DNA of 64,000 nt from an uncultured Bacteroidales bacterium. Lineage in GTDB: Bacteria > Bacteroidota > Bacteroidia > Bacteroidales > UBA932. The notes beneath the pieces are model-generated. The model searched no databases. It saw only the letters and a list, made by a program, of their open reading frames with translations, and was not told the origin of the DNA. Position numbers and translations under genes: made by a program. Below are positions 1 through 8,043 of this stretch, piece by piece (the first letter of the stretch is position 1; every line of letters begins with the position of its first letter). Location: assembly GCA_944326335.1 (NCBI GenBank), contig CALVDM010000004.1, positions 47,826 to 111,825 of the forward strand. The letters run 5' to 3'.

Positions 1-91
1 CATGGGCCATGCCGGACTCATCGGCCTCGGGAAAGTGCGCTACGAGATGCTGCACCGCTATGCGGACAGGCTCCTCGGAAGGAACAAATGA
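1..91 (+). CDS. 3' end of an unidentified protein
   Basis: An open frame enters from the window edge and stops at TGA 89-91, leaving about 29 residues that end in RYADRLLGRNK. An in-frame ATG at base 2 exists, but so short and featureless a product is unlikely to be a whole gene, so this is taken as the C-terminus of a gene starting upstream. The stop lies 3 bp before the next ATG, which implies co-transcription with the U32 gene. The basic tail shows no motif I recognise, so no function is assigned. Confidence 0.5.
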   Translation, partial: MGHAGLIGLGKVRYEMLHRYADRLLGRNK

Positions 92-94
92 TTT

Positions 95-1363
95 ATGAAG
101 AAAGAGGATTTGGAGATAATGGCCCCCGCAGGCAATTTCGAATGCCTGCATGCAGCGATACAGGGTGGGGCCGATTCGGTATATTTCGGCATAGGGAACC
201 TGAACATGAGGTCCCACTCCGCCAACAATTTCAGGATGGAGGACCTTCCTGAAATATGCAGGATATGCAGGGTGCACGGGATAAAGTCGTACCTGACGCT
301 GAACATCGTCCTGTATCAGGACGACCTCGGAGACATGCGCAGGACACTCGATGCAGCGAAGGAAGCCGGAATCACCGCAGTCATAGCGTCAGACATGGCG
401 GCAATAATGTATGCCCGCTCGATAGACCTCGAGGTACACATCTCCACCCAGCTGAGCATATCCAATGCAGAGGCTCTGAAGTTCTACTCCCGGTATGCGG
501 ATGTCATAGTCCTGGCGAGGGAGCTTGACCTGCATCAGGTCAGGGAGATTAAGTCGCTGATAGATTCAGAAGACATAAAGGGGCCGTCCGGCAGGAGAGT
601 CGGGATAGAGATGTTCGCCCACGGGGCCCTCTGCATGGCCATATCCGGGAAATGCTACCTCAGCCTGCACGAATACGGGGCATCGGCGAACCGCGGTGCA
701 TGCTATCAGATATGCAGGCGCGGATATGAAGTCACCGACCTCGAGACGGGGAAGCAGCTTGTAGTGGACAACAAGTACATAATGTCCCCGAAGGACCTGT
801 GCACCATAGGATTCATGGACAAGATAATCGAGGCCGGAGTCACGGTGTTCAAGATAGAAGGCCGCGCAAGGTCAGCGGAATATGTGAAACGCACGGCATC
901 CTGCTACCGCAGGGCAGCCGACGCCGTATGCGACGGATGCTACACTCCGGAGCTCGCTGACAAGTTGAAGGAGGAGCTTTCGGAAGTCTTCAACAGAGGC
1001 TTCTGGGACGGCTACTACCAGGGAGCGAGACTCGGGGAATGGAGCGAAGTCTACGGGAGCAAGGCCACGCGCAGGAAGGTCTATACAGGAAAGGTCACGA
1101 ACTGGTTCGCGAAACTCGGCGTTGCGGAGATACTCATAGAGTCGGCACCCCTCAAGAAGGGCGACAGGATACTCATAATCGGTCCGTCCACCGGGGTGGT
1201 GGAGACGGAAGTCAGCGAGATAAGGGTGGACCTCAAGCCCGTGGACCAGGCAGTCAAGGGCGAATACTGCTCAGTCCCCGTGGACCTCGGAGGGCAGACA
1301 GGCAAGCTGCGCCGCTCGGACAAGGTCTATATCTGGGAAGGGCAGGATGTCAAGAGCATCTGA
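95..1363 (+). CDS. Peptidase U32 family protein (TrhP/RlhA-like)
   Basis: A 422-residue cytoplasmic protein of the U32 'collagenase-like' family. The family signature E-x-F-x2-G-[SA]-L-C-x4-G-x-C-x-L-S is intact at residues 172-190 (E172, C180, C187), and the N-terminus MAPAGNFECLHAAIQGGAD is the usual barrel start. Family knowledge: E. coli members TrhP (YegQ) and RlhA hydroxylate tRNA U34 and 23S rRNA cytidine, so RNA modification is more likely than proteolysis. Which of the two it matches is not decided here; the length is nearer TrhP. The ATG at 95 has GGAAGG about 10 bp upstream. The 3' end overlaps the convergent manA gene by 37 bp. Confidence 0.85.
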   Translation: MKKEDLEIMAPAGNFECLHAAIQGGADSVYFGIGNLNMRSHSANNFRMEDLPEICRICRVHGIKSYLTLNIVLYQDDLGDMRRTLDAAKEAGITAVIASDMAAIMYARSIDLEVHISTQLSISNAEALKFYSRYADVIVLARELDLHQVREIKSLIDSEDIKGPSGRRVGIEMFAHGALCMAISGKCYLSLHEYGASANRGACYQICRRGYEVTDLETGKQLVVDNKYIMSPKDLCTIGFMDKIIEAGVTVFKIEGRARSAEYVKRTASCYRRAADAVCDGCYTPELADKLKEELSEVFNRGFWDGYYQGARLGEWSEVYGSKATRRKVYTGKVTNWFAKLGVAEILIESAPLKKGDRILIIGPSTGVVETEVSEIRVDLKPVDQAVKGEYCSVPVDLGGQTGKLRRSDKVYIWEGQDVKSI

Positions 1364-2313
1364 AGCCTGCCGCCCTGCGGTCTGAACACGGCCGAAGACA
1401 TGCATGCCGGAATCAGCACGGTCTCGCCGCACGATATGTCCACCGTATTCCCCTCACTGTCCGAGACCGTGCCCTCGCCGTCTATGCACACGGCGGCAAG
1501 GAACGAGTCCATTCCGGACATGTCCTTCACGAACGGCTCGTCCATCTCGAGGAGCGAAGTGTTGAAATGGCAGCAGTTCACGAGGCTGACCTCTTCGTTC
1601 ATCTTCCTCACGTAGCGTGTCCTGTAATCCTCGTGCACACGATAGTCTATCGCCGACTTTGCCTGCTCCGTGTGGAGCTCCCGCGGCTTCCCGTCAAGCC
1701 CTGGCCTCCCGTAGTCGTAGATGCGGTAGGTGATGTCCGATGTCTCCTGTATCTCCACTATGAACGAACCTGCGCCGATGCTGTGTATCCGGCCGGCAGG
1801 GATGAAGAACACGTCCCCTTCGTGAACCGGATATCTGCACAGCACGTCTGTCACAGTGTTGTCTGCGACCCGTCTCTCATACTCTTCGGGGGTTATCGTC
1901 TCCGACAGTCCGGATATCAGGCTCGCACCCTTGTCCGCACTCACGACATACCACATCTCGGATTTTCCCCTCGCCCCGTTGTGCCATCTTGAGGCAAGGG
2001 CGTCGTCCGGATGGACCTGGATGGACAGGTCCTGCTTTGCGTCTATGAACTTTATGAGCAGAGGGAACTCGTTCCCTGTCCGGGCATAGACGGACTTGCC
2101 GACAAGTTTCTCCCTGTAGCTGGAGACAAGGTCCGAAATCGTCCTTCCGGCGAAAGGCCCGTATGCCACCACGGACTCGGAACCTTTTACACCGGAAAGC
2201 TCCCAGCTCTCGCCTATGTTCGTCCGGGCAGTGTCGATGCCTTTGAAGCCGGCTATCTTTTCACCGCCCCAGACGACAGTCTTCAGTACAGGCCTGAATT
2301 TCAACGGGTACAT
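1327..2313 (-). CDS. manA: Class I mannose-6-phosphate isomerase
   Basis: A 328-residue zinc enzyme interconverting mannose 6-phosphate and fructose 6-phosphate, feeding GDP-mannose synthesis or mannose catabolism. The cupin metal ligands are visible: Q99 and H101 in QVHPDD, E119 in KSEMWYV and H177 in IPAGRIHSIGAG; EIQETSDITYRIYDYGR follows. The length fits the short bacterial form. It lies 16 bp downstream of gpmI on the same strand, so the two probably form one operon driven from the promoter near 3.9 kb. Its stop lies inside the convergent U32 gene. Confidence 0.92.
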   Translation of the reverse strand: MYPLKFRPVLKTVVWGGEKIAGFKGIDTARTNIGESWELSGVKGSESVVAYGPFAGRTISDLVSSYREKLVGKSVYARTGNEFPLLIKFIDAKQDLSIQVHPDDALASRWHNGARGKSEMWYVVSADKGASLISGLSETITPEEYERRVADNTVTDVLCRYPVHEGDVFFIPAGRIHSIGAGSFIVEIQETSDITYRIYDYGRPGLDGKPRELHTEQAKSAIDYRVHEDYRTRYVRKMNEEVSLVNCCHFNTSLLEMDEPFVKDMSGMDSFLAAVCIDGEGTVSDSEGNTVDISCGETVLIPACMSSAVFRPQGGRLQMLLTSCPSQI

Positions 2314-2329
2314 GGCTCGATGGATATTG

Positions 2330-3847
2330 TCAGATCAGCGGCTCTCCTGTCATTGCGGCCGGCTGAGGGATTCCCATGAGCTTGAGGATGGTAGGGGCCA
2401 CGTCTGCGAGCTTGCCGTCCTTCACCTTGTCCACACCGGCATTTATCACTATGAACTGCACCGGATTGAGCGAGTGCGCCGTGTTAGGGGTACTGTCGTC
2501 GTTGAATGCATGGTCCGCGTTGCCGTGGTCTGCCGTCAGAAGGACAACGTAGCCCTTGGCGACCGCAGCCTCCACGACTTCCTTCACGCATCTGTCCACG
2601 CGGGCGACTGCCCTGCAGATAGCCGGGAACACCCCGGTATGACCCACCATGTCACCGTTGGCGAAGTTCAGGATTATCATGTCCTCCCTGCCTGTGTTTA
2701 TGGCCTCGACGAGCTTCTCTGTCACTTCCGGAGCACTCATCTCGGGAAGAAGGTCGTATGTCGCGACCTTTGGGGAGCTTACAAGTATCCTGTCCTCGTT
2801 CTCGAACGGAGTCTCCCTTCCTCCGTTGAAGAAGAATGTGACGTGTGCGTATTTCTCGGTCTCGGCAATGCGGAGCTGCCTCTTCCCTGCCCTGGACACC
2901 ACTTCCCCGAGAGTCTCGCGGACATTCTCCTTGTCGAACAGGATGTGGAGCCCCTTGAACTTGTCGTCGTACGGAGTGAAGCAGCAGAAGTAGAGAGGCA
3001 TGGTCTTCATCCCGAAGTCCGGCATGTCCTCCTGGGTCAGCACGGAGGTGATTTCACGTGCCCTGTCGTTGCGGAAATTGAAGAATATCACGGCATCTCC
3101 CTCCTGTATGGTCCCGACAGGCTTTCCGTCGGCGTCCGTCACGCATACAGGCTTGATAAATTCATCCGTGACACCTTCGGCATAGGATGCTTCGATGCCT
3201 TCGGTGGCCGACTGGAATTTCGCGCCCTCCCCTTTCACGAGGAGGTCATAAGCCAGTTTCACCCTCTCCCATCTCTTGTCCCTGTCCATGGCGTAATATC
3301 TTCCGCAGACGGAAGCCACCTTGCCGGTTGTGGCTGCCATGTTCTTCTCGAGTTCCTCCACGAAGCCCTTTCCGCTTTTCGGGTCGGTGTCGCGGCCGTC
3401 CATGAAGCAGTGCACGAACACCTTGCCGAGCCCGTACTGCTTGGCTACGGAAAGGAACTCATAGACATGGGAGAGCGAGCTGTGCACGCCGCCCATGGAT
3501 GCAAGGCCCATCAGATGCAGCTGCTTCCCGCTGGATGCCACATAGTCGAACGCGGCCTTTATCTCTGCGTTCTCGAGGAGCTTGTGCTCCCTGCATGCTA
3601 TGTTTATCTTGACAAGGTCCTGGTACACGACGCGCCCGGCACCGAGATTCAGATGCCCCACTTCGGAGTTTCCCATCTGGCCGTCAGGCAGCCCCACGTA
3701 TTCCCCGCAAGCCTGGAGATGGCTGAAAGGATATTTTGCCCTGAGGGACTCTATGTATGGAGCGCCCTGTGTGAAAATCGCGTTTGTCCAATTGTGCTTG
3801 CCCTCGCCCCATCCGTCGAGAATCATAAGAAGAACTTTTCTGTCCAT
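2330..3847 (-). CDS. gpmI: 2,3-bisphosphoglycerate-independent phosphoglycerate mutase
   Basis: A 505-residue, cofactor-independent phosphoglycerate mutase of the alkaline phosphatase superfamily (3-phosphoglycerate to 2-phosphoglycerate, two Mn ions). Visible landmarks are D11 (LDGWGEG), the phosphorylated serine S61 (QMGNSEVGH), H122, the insertion-domain motif [15 protein letters not shown], and the C-terminal metal motifs [12 protein letters not shown] and TADHGNAD. The length is normal for the family. It is the first gene of a probable gpmI-manA operon and is divergent from RNase R. Nothing appears broken. Confidence 0.96.
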   Translation of the reverse strand: MDRKVLLMILDGWGEGKHNWTNAIFTQGAPYIESLRAKYPFSHLQACGEYVGLPDGQMGNSEVGHLNLGAGRVVYQDLVKINIACREHKLLENAEIKAAFDYVASSGKQLHLMGLASMGGVHSSLSHVYEFLSVAKQYGLGKVFVHCFMDGRDTDPKSGKGFVEELEKNMAATTGKVASVCGRYYAMDRDKRWERVKLAYDLLVKGEGAKFQSATEGIEASYAEGVTDEFIKPVCVTDADGKPVGTIQEGDAVIFFNFRNDRAREITSVLTQEDMPDFGMKTMPLYFCCFTPYDDKFKGLHILFDKENVRETLGEVVSRAGKRQLRIAETEKYAHVTFFFNGGRETPFENEDRILVSSPKVATYDLLPEMSAPEVTEKLVEAINTGREDMIILNFANGDMVGHTGVFPAICRAVARVDRCVKEVVEAAVAKGYVVLLTADHGNADHAFNDDSTPNTAHSLNPVQFIVINAGVDKVKDGKLADVAPTILKLMGIPQPAAMTGEPLI

Positions 3848-3876
3848 AATTATAGTATGTTTTTATTTTTTATTTC

Positions 3877-3908
3877 TAAATTTGCCTGAATATCATCAAG
3901 CAAAGATA
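3877..3908. promoter_or_regulatory. Divergent promoter pair for gpmI and rnr
   Basis: The 69-bp gap between gpmI and rnr holds two Bacteroidetes-type -7 boxes facing each other: TAAATTTG at 3877-3884 on the plus strand (for rnr, start 33 bp downstream) and TATCTTTG at 3901-3908 on the minus strand (for gpmI). The predicted start sites fall within a few bases of each other, so transcription from one could interfere with the other. The calls rest only on consensus match and placement. Confidence 0.55.
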
Positions 3909-3916
3909 ATAAATTT

Positions 3917-6265
3917 ATGGCTGACAGAAACCGCAGACGGAGCAAAAGTGAAAAAAAGGACAGAAAAGAGAAGAAACCGGTGCTTGTCCTGACCGGAAAG
4001 GTGCAGATGACAAGGGAGGGGTACATCTTCGTGATTGTCGATGGAGAGGACAATGACGTGTTCGTGAAAGCGTCCAAGACAAGGGGTGCGCTCAACGGGG
4101 ACATCGTGAAGGTCTCTGTCACCAGGGAGAAGACTCAGAAGCAGAGGCGCGAAGGCGTTGTGGTCGAGATTGTGGAAAGGGCGCGCAAGCCGTTCATCGG
4201 CATACTGCACATAGTCGGGGAGCAGGCCTGGGTGCTCATGGAAAGCCGTACCATGCCGTACGACATAGTGATTCCGCTCATCGGGACCTCGCCTGTCGGC
4301 TTCAAGAACAGGAAACAGAGGATAAACCAGTCCGCCAACCCGGAAGAGATGCCTGACACCACCGGATTCCTCAAGAAGACGGGCGACGACATGTATGATG
4401 TGATAGGAGTCTTCGAGACTGTGGACAATGTCCGCAGGGAGCTGAGAGCCAGGGTCGGAATGAAGGTGGCGGCGCTTGTGGACCACTGGGAGAAGAACGA
4501 ACCGGCACCTGTCGGTCACATCGTGGACGTGCTCGGCGAGCCAGGTGAAAACGACACCGAGATGCACGCCATACTTGCGGAATACGCGCTCCCGTACAGA
4601 TTCGAGCCGGAGGTGGAAAACGCTGCCGACAAAATTTCAGAACAGATAACCGAAGCCGACCTCAAGGAAAGGAAGGATTTCAGGGATGTCACCACATTCA
4701 CCATAGACCCTGCGGACGCGAAGGACTTCGACGACGCGCTTTCCTTCAGGAAACTCGGGAACGGCAATTTCGAGGTGGGGGTACATATCGCCGACGTCAC
4801 CCACTATGTGCATCCCGGCAGCATAGTGGACGAGGAGGCCAGGAACAGGGGGACTTCAGTCTACCTCGTGGACAGGACAGTGCCGATGCTTCCGGAAAAG
4901 CTCTCCAACAAGCTCTGCTCGCTGAGGCCGGAGGAAGAGAAACTCTGTTTCTCGGCAGTATTCGAGGTGACACCGCTTGCGAGGATAGCCGGCCAATGGT
5001 TCGGGCGCACGGTGATAAAGTCCGACTACAGGTTCGCATACGAAGAGGCCCAGCAGATACTCGATGCCGGCAAAAAAGCGATGGGCACGGAATACGTCTT
5101 CGGGCCGGAGGACAGGAAGAGGACAGTGCCGGATGAAATAAAGGAGGCATTGCTCACGCTCATGTCGCTTGCGTCCAAGCTGCGCAAGAAAAGGTTCGCA
5201 TCCGGAGCCATCAGCTTCGAAAGGCCGGAAATGAAGGTCGAGGTCGACGAGAAGGGCCGCCCTGTGAACGTGTACCAGAAAGTGACGAAGGAAGCCAACT
5301 GGCTCATCGAGGAATTCATGCTGCTCGCAAACCGCTCGGTAGCAGAGTTCGTGGCCACCAGATGCAAGACCGAAGGCGGCAAGGGAAAGAAGGCTGCAGC
5401 CAAGACATTCGTCTACAGAATCCACGACCAGCCTGACCCGGAGAAACTCGAGAATCTCAGAGGCTTCGTAGGGAACTTCGGTTACACGCTCGGGCCAACA
5501 GGCAACGGGCAGGAAATATCCAAGACCCTCAACAGCCTTTTCGCCGAGGCAAAGGACAAGCCGGAGTTCAATGCGATAGAGCTCCTTTCGCTCAGGACCA
5601 TGGCCAAGGCACGCTACAGCACCGACAACATCGGCCACTACGGGCTTGCATTCAAATACTACACGCATTTCACTTCCCCGATAAGACGTTATCCGGACAT
5701 GATGGTACACAGGCTGCTTGCCATGTACCTGAAAGGAGTCCAGTCGCAGAAAAAGGATTTTTACGAGGCCCTCTGCAAGTACGCTTCCGAAAGGGAGGTG
5801 GTGGCAGCCGAGGCCGAGCGTTCGAGCGTCAAGTACAAACTCGTGGAATTCATGCAGGACAAGGTCGGGTATGAATTTGAGGGACACATCTCCGGGCTCA
5901 CCGAATGGGGCATGTATGTGGAGATAGAGCCTACGAAGATAGAAGGCATGGTGGCCCTGAGGGACATCAAGTCGGATTTCTACGAATTCGACGAGGAGAA
6001 ATACCGCATCGTGGGCAGAAGCTCCAGGCTGGTCTATAATCTCGGGGACCCTGTGAAGATACGTGTCAAGAAAGCGAATCTGGAACAGAAACTCCTCGAC
6101 TACGAACTCGTGGAGACCGGGCTTGAGGAACGGCTTCCGGAACAGGATGCGGCCGTGGATGAAACAGAGCGCGCCGCCAGAAAGGCAGCGCGTAAGGAAA
6201 AGATACGGAACGCAATCAGAAGCTCCGCCAAGAAAAAGTCCGGGAGAAGGTCCAGGAAACAGTAG
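3917..6265 (+). CDS. rnr: Ribonuclease R (3'-5' exoribonuclease)
   Basis: A 782-residue RNase II/R family enzyme that degrades structured RNA processively from the 3' end. Order of domains: basic N-terminus, two OB/cold-shock domains (about 20-200), RNB catalytic domain (about 255-590) with the metal-binding motif DPADAKDFDDAL (D264, D270, D272, D273, the same spacing as the E. coli RNase R aspartates), a C-terminal S1 domain (about 650-730) and a Lys/Arg-rich tail (KKKSGRRSRKQ). This tail and the full S1 domain favour RNase R over RNase II. It ends 2 bp from the convergent S41 protease gene. Confidence 0.94.
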   Translation: MADRNRRRSKSEKKDRKEKKPVLVLTGKVQMTREGYIFVIVDGEDNDVFVKASKTRGALNGDIVKVSVTREKTQKQRREGVVVEIVERARKPFIGILHIVGEQAWVLMESRTMPYDIVIPLIGTSPVGFKNRKQRINQSANPEEMPDTTGFLKKTGDDMYDVIGVFETVDNVRRELRARVGMKVAALVDHWEKNEPAPVGHIVDVLGEPGENDTEMHAILAEYALPYRFEPEVENAADKISEQITEADLKERKDFRDVTTFTIDPADAKDFDDALSFRKLGNGNFEVGVHIADVTHYVHPGSIVDEEARNRGTSVYLVDRTVPMLPEKLSNKLCSLRPEEEKLCFSAVFEVTPLARIAGQWFGRTVIKSDYRFAYEEAQQILDAGKKAMGTEYVFGPEDRKRTVPDEIKEALLTLMSLASKLRKKRFASGAISFERPEMKVEVDEKGRPVNVYQKVTKEANWLIEEFMLLANRSVAEFVATRCKTEGGKGKKAAAKTFVYRIHDQPDPEKLENLRGFVGNFGYTLGPTGNGQEISKTLNSLFAEAKDKPEFNAIELLSLRTMAKARYSTDNIGHYGLAFKYYTHFTSPIRRYPDMMVHRLLAMYLKGVQSQKKDFYEALCKYASEREVVAAEAERSSVKYKLVEFMQDKVGYEFEGHISGLTEWGMYVEIEPTKIEGMVALRDIKSDFYEFDEEKYRIVGRSSRLVYNLGDPVKIRVKKANLEQKLLDYELVETGLEERLPEQDAAVDETERAARKAARKEKIRNAIRSSAKKKSGRRSRKQ

Positions 6266-6267
6266 GG

Positions 6268-7887
6268 TCAGAGCTCTATCATCGGCGACGACAGGGCCTT
6301 TTCAAGCTGTGTGTCGTATCTCAGACGCACCTTTATCCCTGCTTCCTGGAAGTGGAAGCGCACGGCTATCTCCTCCTCTATGAACGGGACAATCTCATCC
6401 TTCTTCAGGCGGATGAACTGCTCCTTGTCTATCGAGATGGCTTTCCCGAGTGCATCCAGTTCAGGTTTCATCCTGTCTGCAAGGCCATCGGCCTCGAGTT
6501 CCTTCTTCATCTCGTCGAACAGGGCCTCGGCGCTGCTGCGGTAGTCGAATTCCTTTGTCTTGGCGAACCCGATGAAATCCTCGAAATCCTCGTCCGAGAA
6601 ATGGAAGCTGTCCACAGGCGGGATGCTGTCATGCTGCTTTGCGTATTGTATCGCGTACTGGTCTATTATTCCGTTGAGCACCAGCGAGAACACGAGCCTG
6701 CTGTATTCCGGCGAGTCTATCTCGACATCCGGAGTGATTCCGCCTCCGTCCCTGACGATGCGGCCTTTGCCGGTCCGGAATTCATGTGTAAGAGAGTCGG
6801 GAATCTGCCCGACACTCCCGTCTTCGTTCCTGTGGCTGTAGTCAATGGCCTGGACGCAGCGTCCGCTCGGAGTGTAATATTTCGCCGTAGTCACCTTCAG
6901 CTGCCCGTTGTAGACTACCGGGCGCACAGTCTGCACGAGCCCCTTGCCGAACGTCCTCTTGCCCATGATGGTGCCCCTGTCGAGGTCCTGTATGGCACCG
7001 GCCACTATCTCGGATGAGGATGCGGAACCTGAATCCACCATGATTATGAGAGGTATCTGCGTGTCGACCGGCTCCGAAGATGTCCTGTATTCGCGGACAG
7101 ATTCCGGGGTATTGCCCCTCGACGACACTACGAGGGAACCTTTCGGCACGAACAGGGACACAATCTCTATGGCCTCGTTCATGAGACCGCCGCCGTTGCC
7201 CCTGAGGTCGAGCACCAGACGCTTCATCCCCATGGCCTTCAGCTTGTTGTAGCCCGCCTTCACCTCATCGGAAACCTTCTCCGTGAAACCGGTCTGCTTG
7301 ATATATCCGGTCGTGTCGTCAAGCATCCCCACATACTCAACATCCGGGATGTGTATGCGCTCCCTCACGATGGACACATCCACGGTATCTCCGGTCCGCG
7401 CCTTCAGGACCTTGAAATTCACGGTCGTCCCCGGCTTGCCCTTCATCCGGTCGCTGCTCTGGGCCGCTTCCAGACCTTTCGTCGGCTTGCCGTCTATGGC
7501 TATTATCTCGTCTCCGCACCTCAGGCCGTTCTTCCATGCCGGAGACCCGTAGTAAGGTTCGTTGATAATCACATTCGCATCCTTCTGCTTGTAGATTATG
7601 GCACCTATGCCCCCGTAAGTCTTCGAAAGCATCATCTGAAGGTCTTCGTTCTCCTCCTCGGGTATGTAGATGGTGTATGGGTCGAGGTTCTCGAGCATCG
7701 CGTCTATCCCGGCACGCATCATCCTGTCCAAAGGAAGGCTGTCCACGTAAGACCTGTTCAGTTCCTTGAGCACGGAGCTCTGTATTTCAGTCCACTGGCC
7801 CAGCTTGAAACTCTTGCTCTGCCCCCACGACGGAGCGACGGACACCACAGCTGCGGCCAACGCCATGACAATGATATTCTTTCTCAT
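6268..7887 (-). CDS. S41 family C-terminal processing peptidase (CtpA/Prc-like)
   Basis: A 539-residue exported serine protease. The start is placed at ATG 7887 because it begins a clean signal peptide (MRKNIIVMALAAAVVSVAPS) preceded by AAGG; an in-frame ATG 18 codons earlier would add a polar stretch. A PDZ domain (about 80-165, YGGIGAIIY ... GDEIIAIDG) precedes the S41 core. The Ser-Lys dyad is seen in GSASSSE (S290) and TFGKG (K315), 25 residues apart as in E. coli Tsp. It probably trims periplasmic or outer-membrane protein C-termini. Substrate unknown. Confidence 0.9.
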   Translation of the reverse strand: MRKNIIVMALAAAVVSVAPSWGQSKSFKLGQWTEIQSSVLKELNRSYVDSLPLDRMMRAGIDAMLENLDPYTIYIPEEENEDLQMMLSKTYGGIGAIIYKQKDANVIINEPYYGSPAWKNGLRCGDEIIAIDGKPTKGLEAAQSSDRMKGKPGTTVNFKVLKARTGDTVDVSIVRERIHIPDVEYVGMLDDTTGYIKQTGFTEKVSDEVKAGYNKLKAMGMKRLVLDLRGNGGGLMNEAIEIVSLFVPKGSLVVSSRGNTPESVREYRTSSEPVDTQIPLIIMVDSGSASSSEIVAGAIQDLDRGTIMGKRTFGKGLVQTVRPVVYNGQLKVTTAKYYTPSGRCVQAIDYSHRNEDGSVGQIPDSLTHEFRTGKGRIVRDGGGITPDVEIDSPEYSRLVFSLVLNGIIDQYAIQYAKQHDSIPPVDSFHFSDEDFEDFIGFAKTKEFDYRSSAEALFDEMKKELEADGLADRMKPELDALGKAISIDKEQFIRLKKDEIVPFIEEEIAVRFHFQEAGIKVRLRYDTQLEKALSSPMIEL

Positions 7888-7946
7888 ACCTTGACAAACT
7901 TTTACATGAAAAATTGCACAAGCCGCCTGCCCATGCAACAATCGTA

Positions 7947-8024
7947 CAAAGATAGCGATTCGTCGCAGGAATCGGACTGTCCGTCAGTAAAATTTTGCAC
8001 TTAAACCGCCATGTTATAATTTTG
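7947..8024. promoter_or_regulatory. Divergent promoters for the S41 protease and malQ, with an inverted repeat
   Basis: On the minus strand TATCTTTG (7947-7954) sits about 60 bp before the protease ATG. On the plus strand TTTG (7994-7997), a 19-bp spacer and TAATTTTG (8017-8024) make a full match to the Bacteroidetes promoter, 19 bp before malQ. Between them lies CGATTC-N7-GAATCG (7956-7974), a perfect 6-bp inverted repeat that could be an operator. The malQ promoter is the best match in the window; the operator idea is speculative. Confidence 0.6.
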
Positions 8025-8043
8025 TGAAGACAAAACATTTGCC

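Noticed and set aside
2216-3889. A 557-codon open frame opposite gpmI and manA
   Set aside because: It is the complement of two well-conserved enzymes, with no family resemblance of its own. Long antisense frames are common in GC-rich DNA; similar ones opposite susC (14108-15475) and the large GH13 gene (22855-24324) were rejected for the same reason.
7888-7941. Upstream ATG giving the S41 protease 18 more residues
   Set aside because: The added residues (MLHGQAACAIFHVKVCQG) would bury the signal peptide, and they lie within or next to the predicted transcription start.
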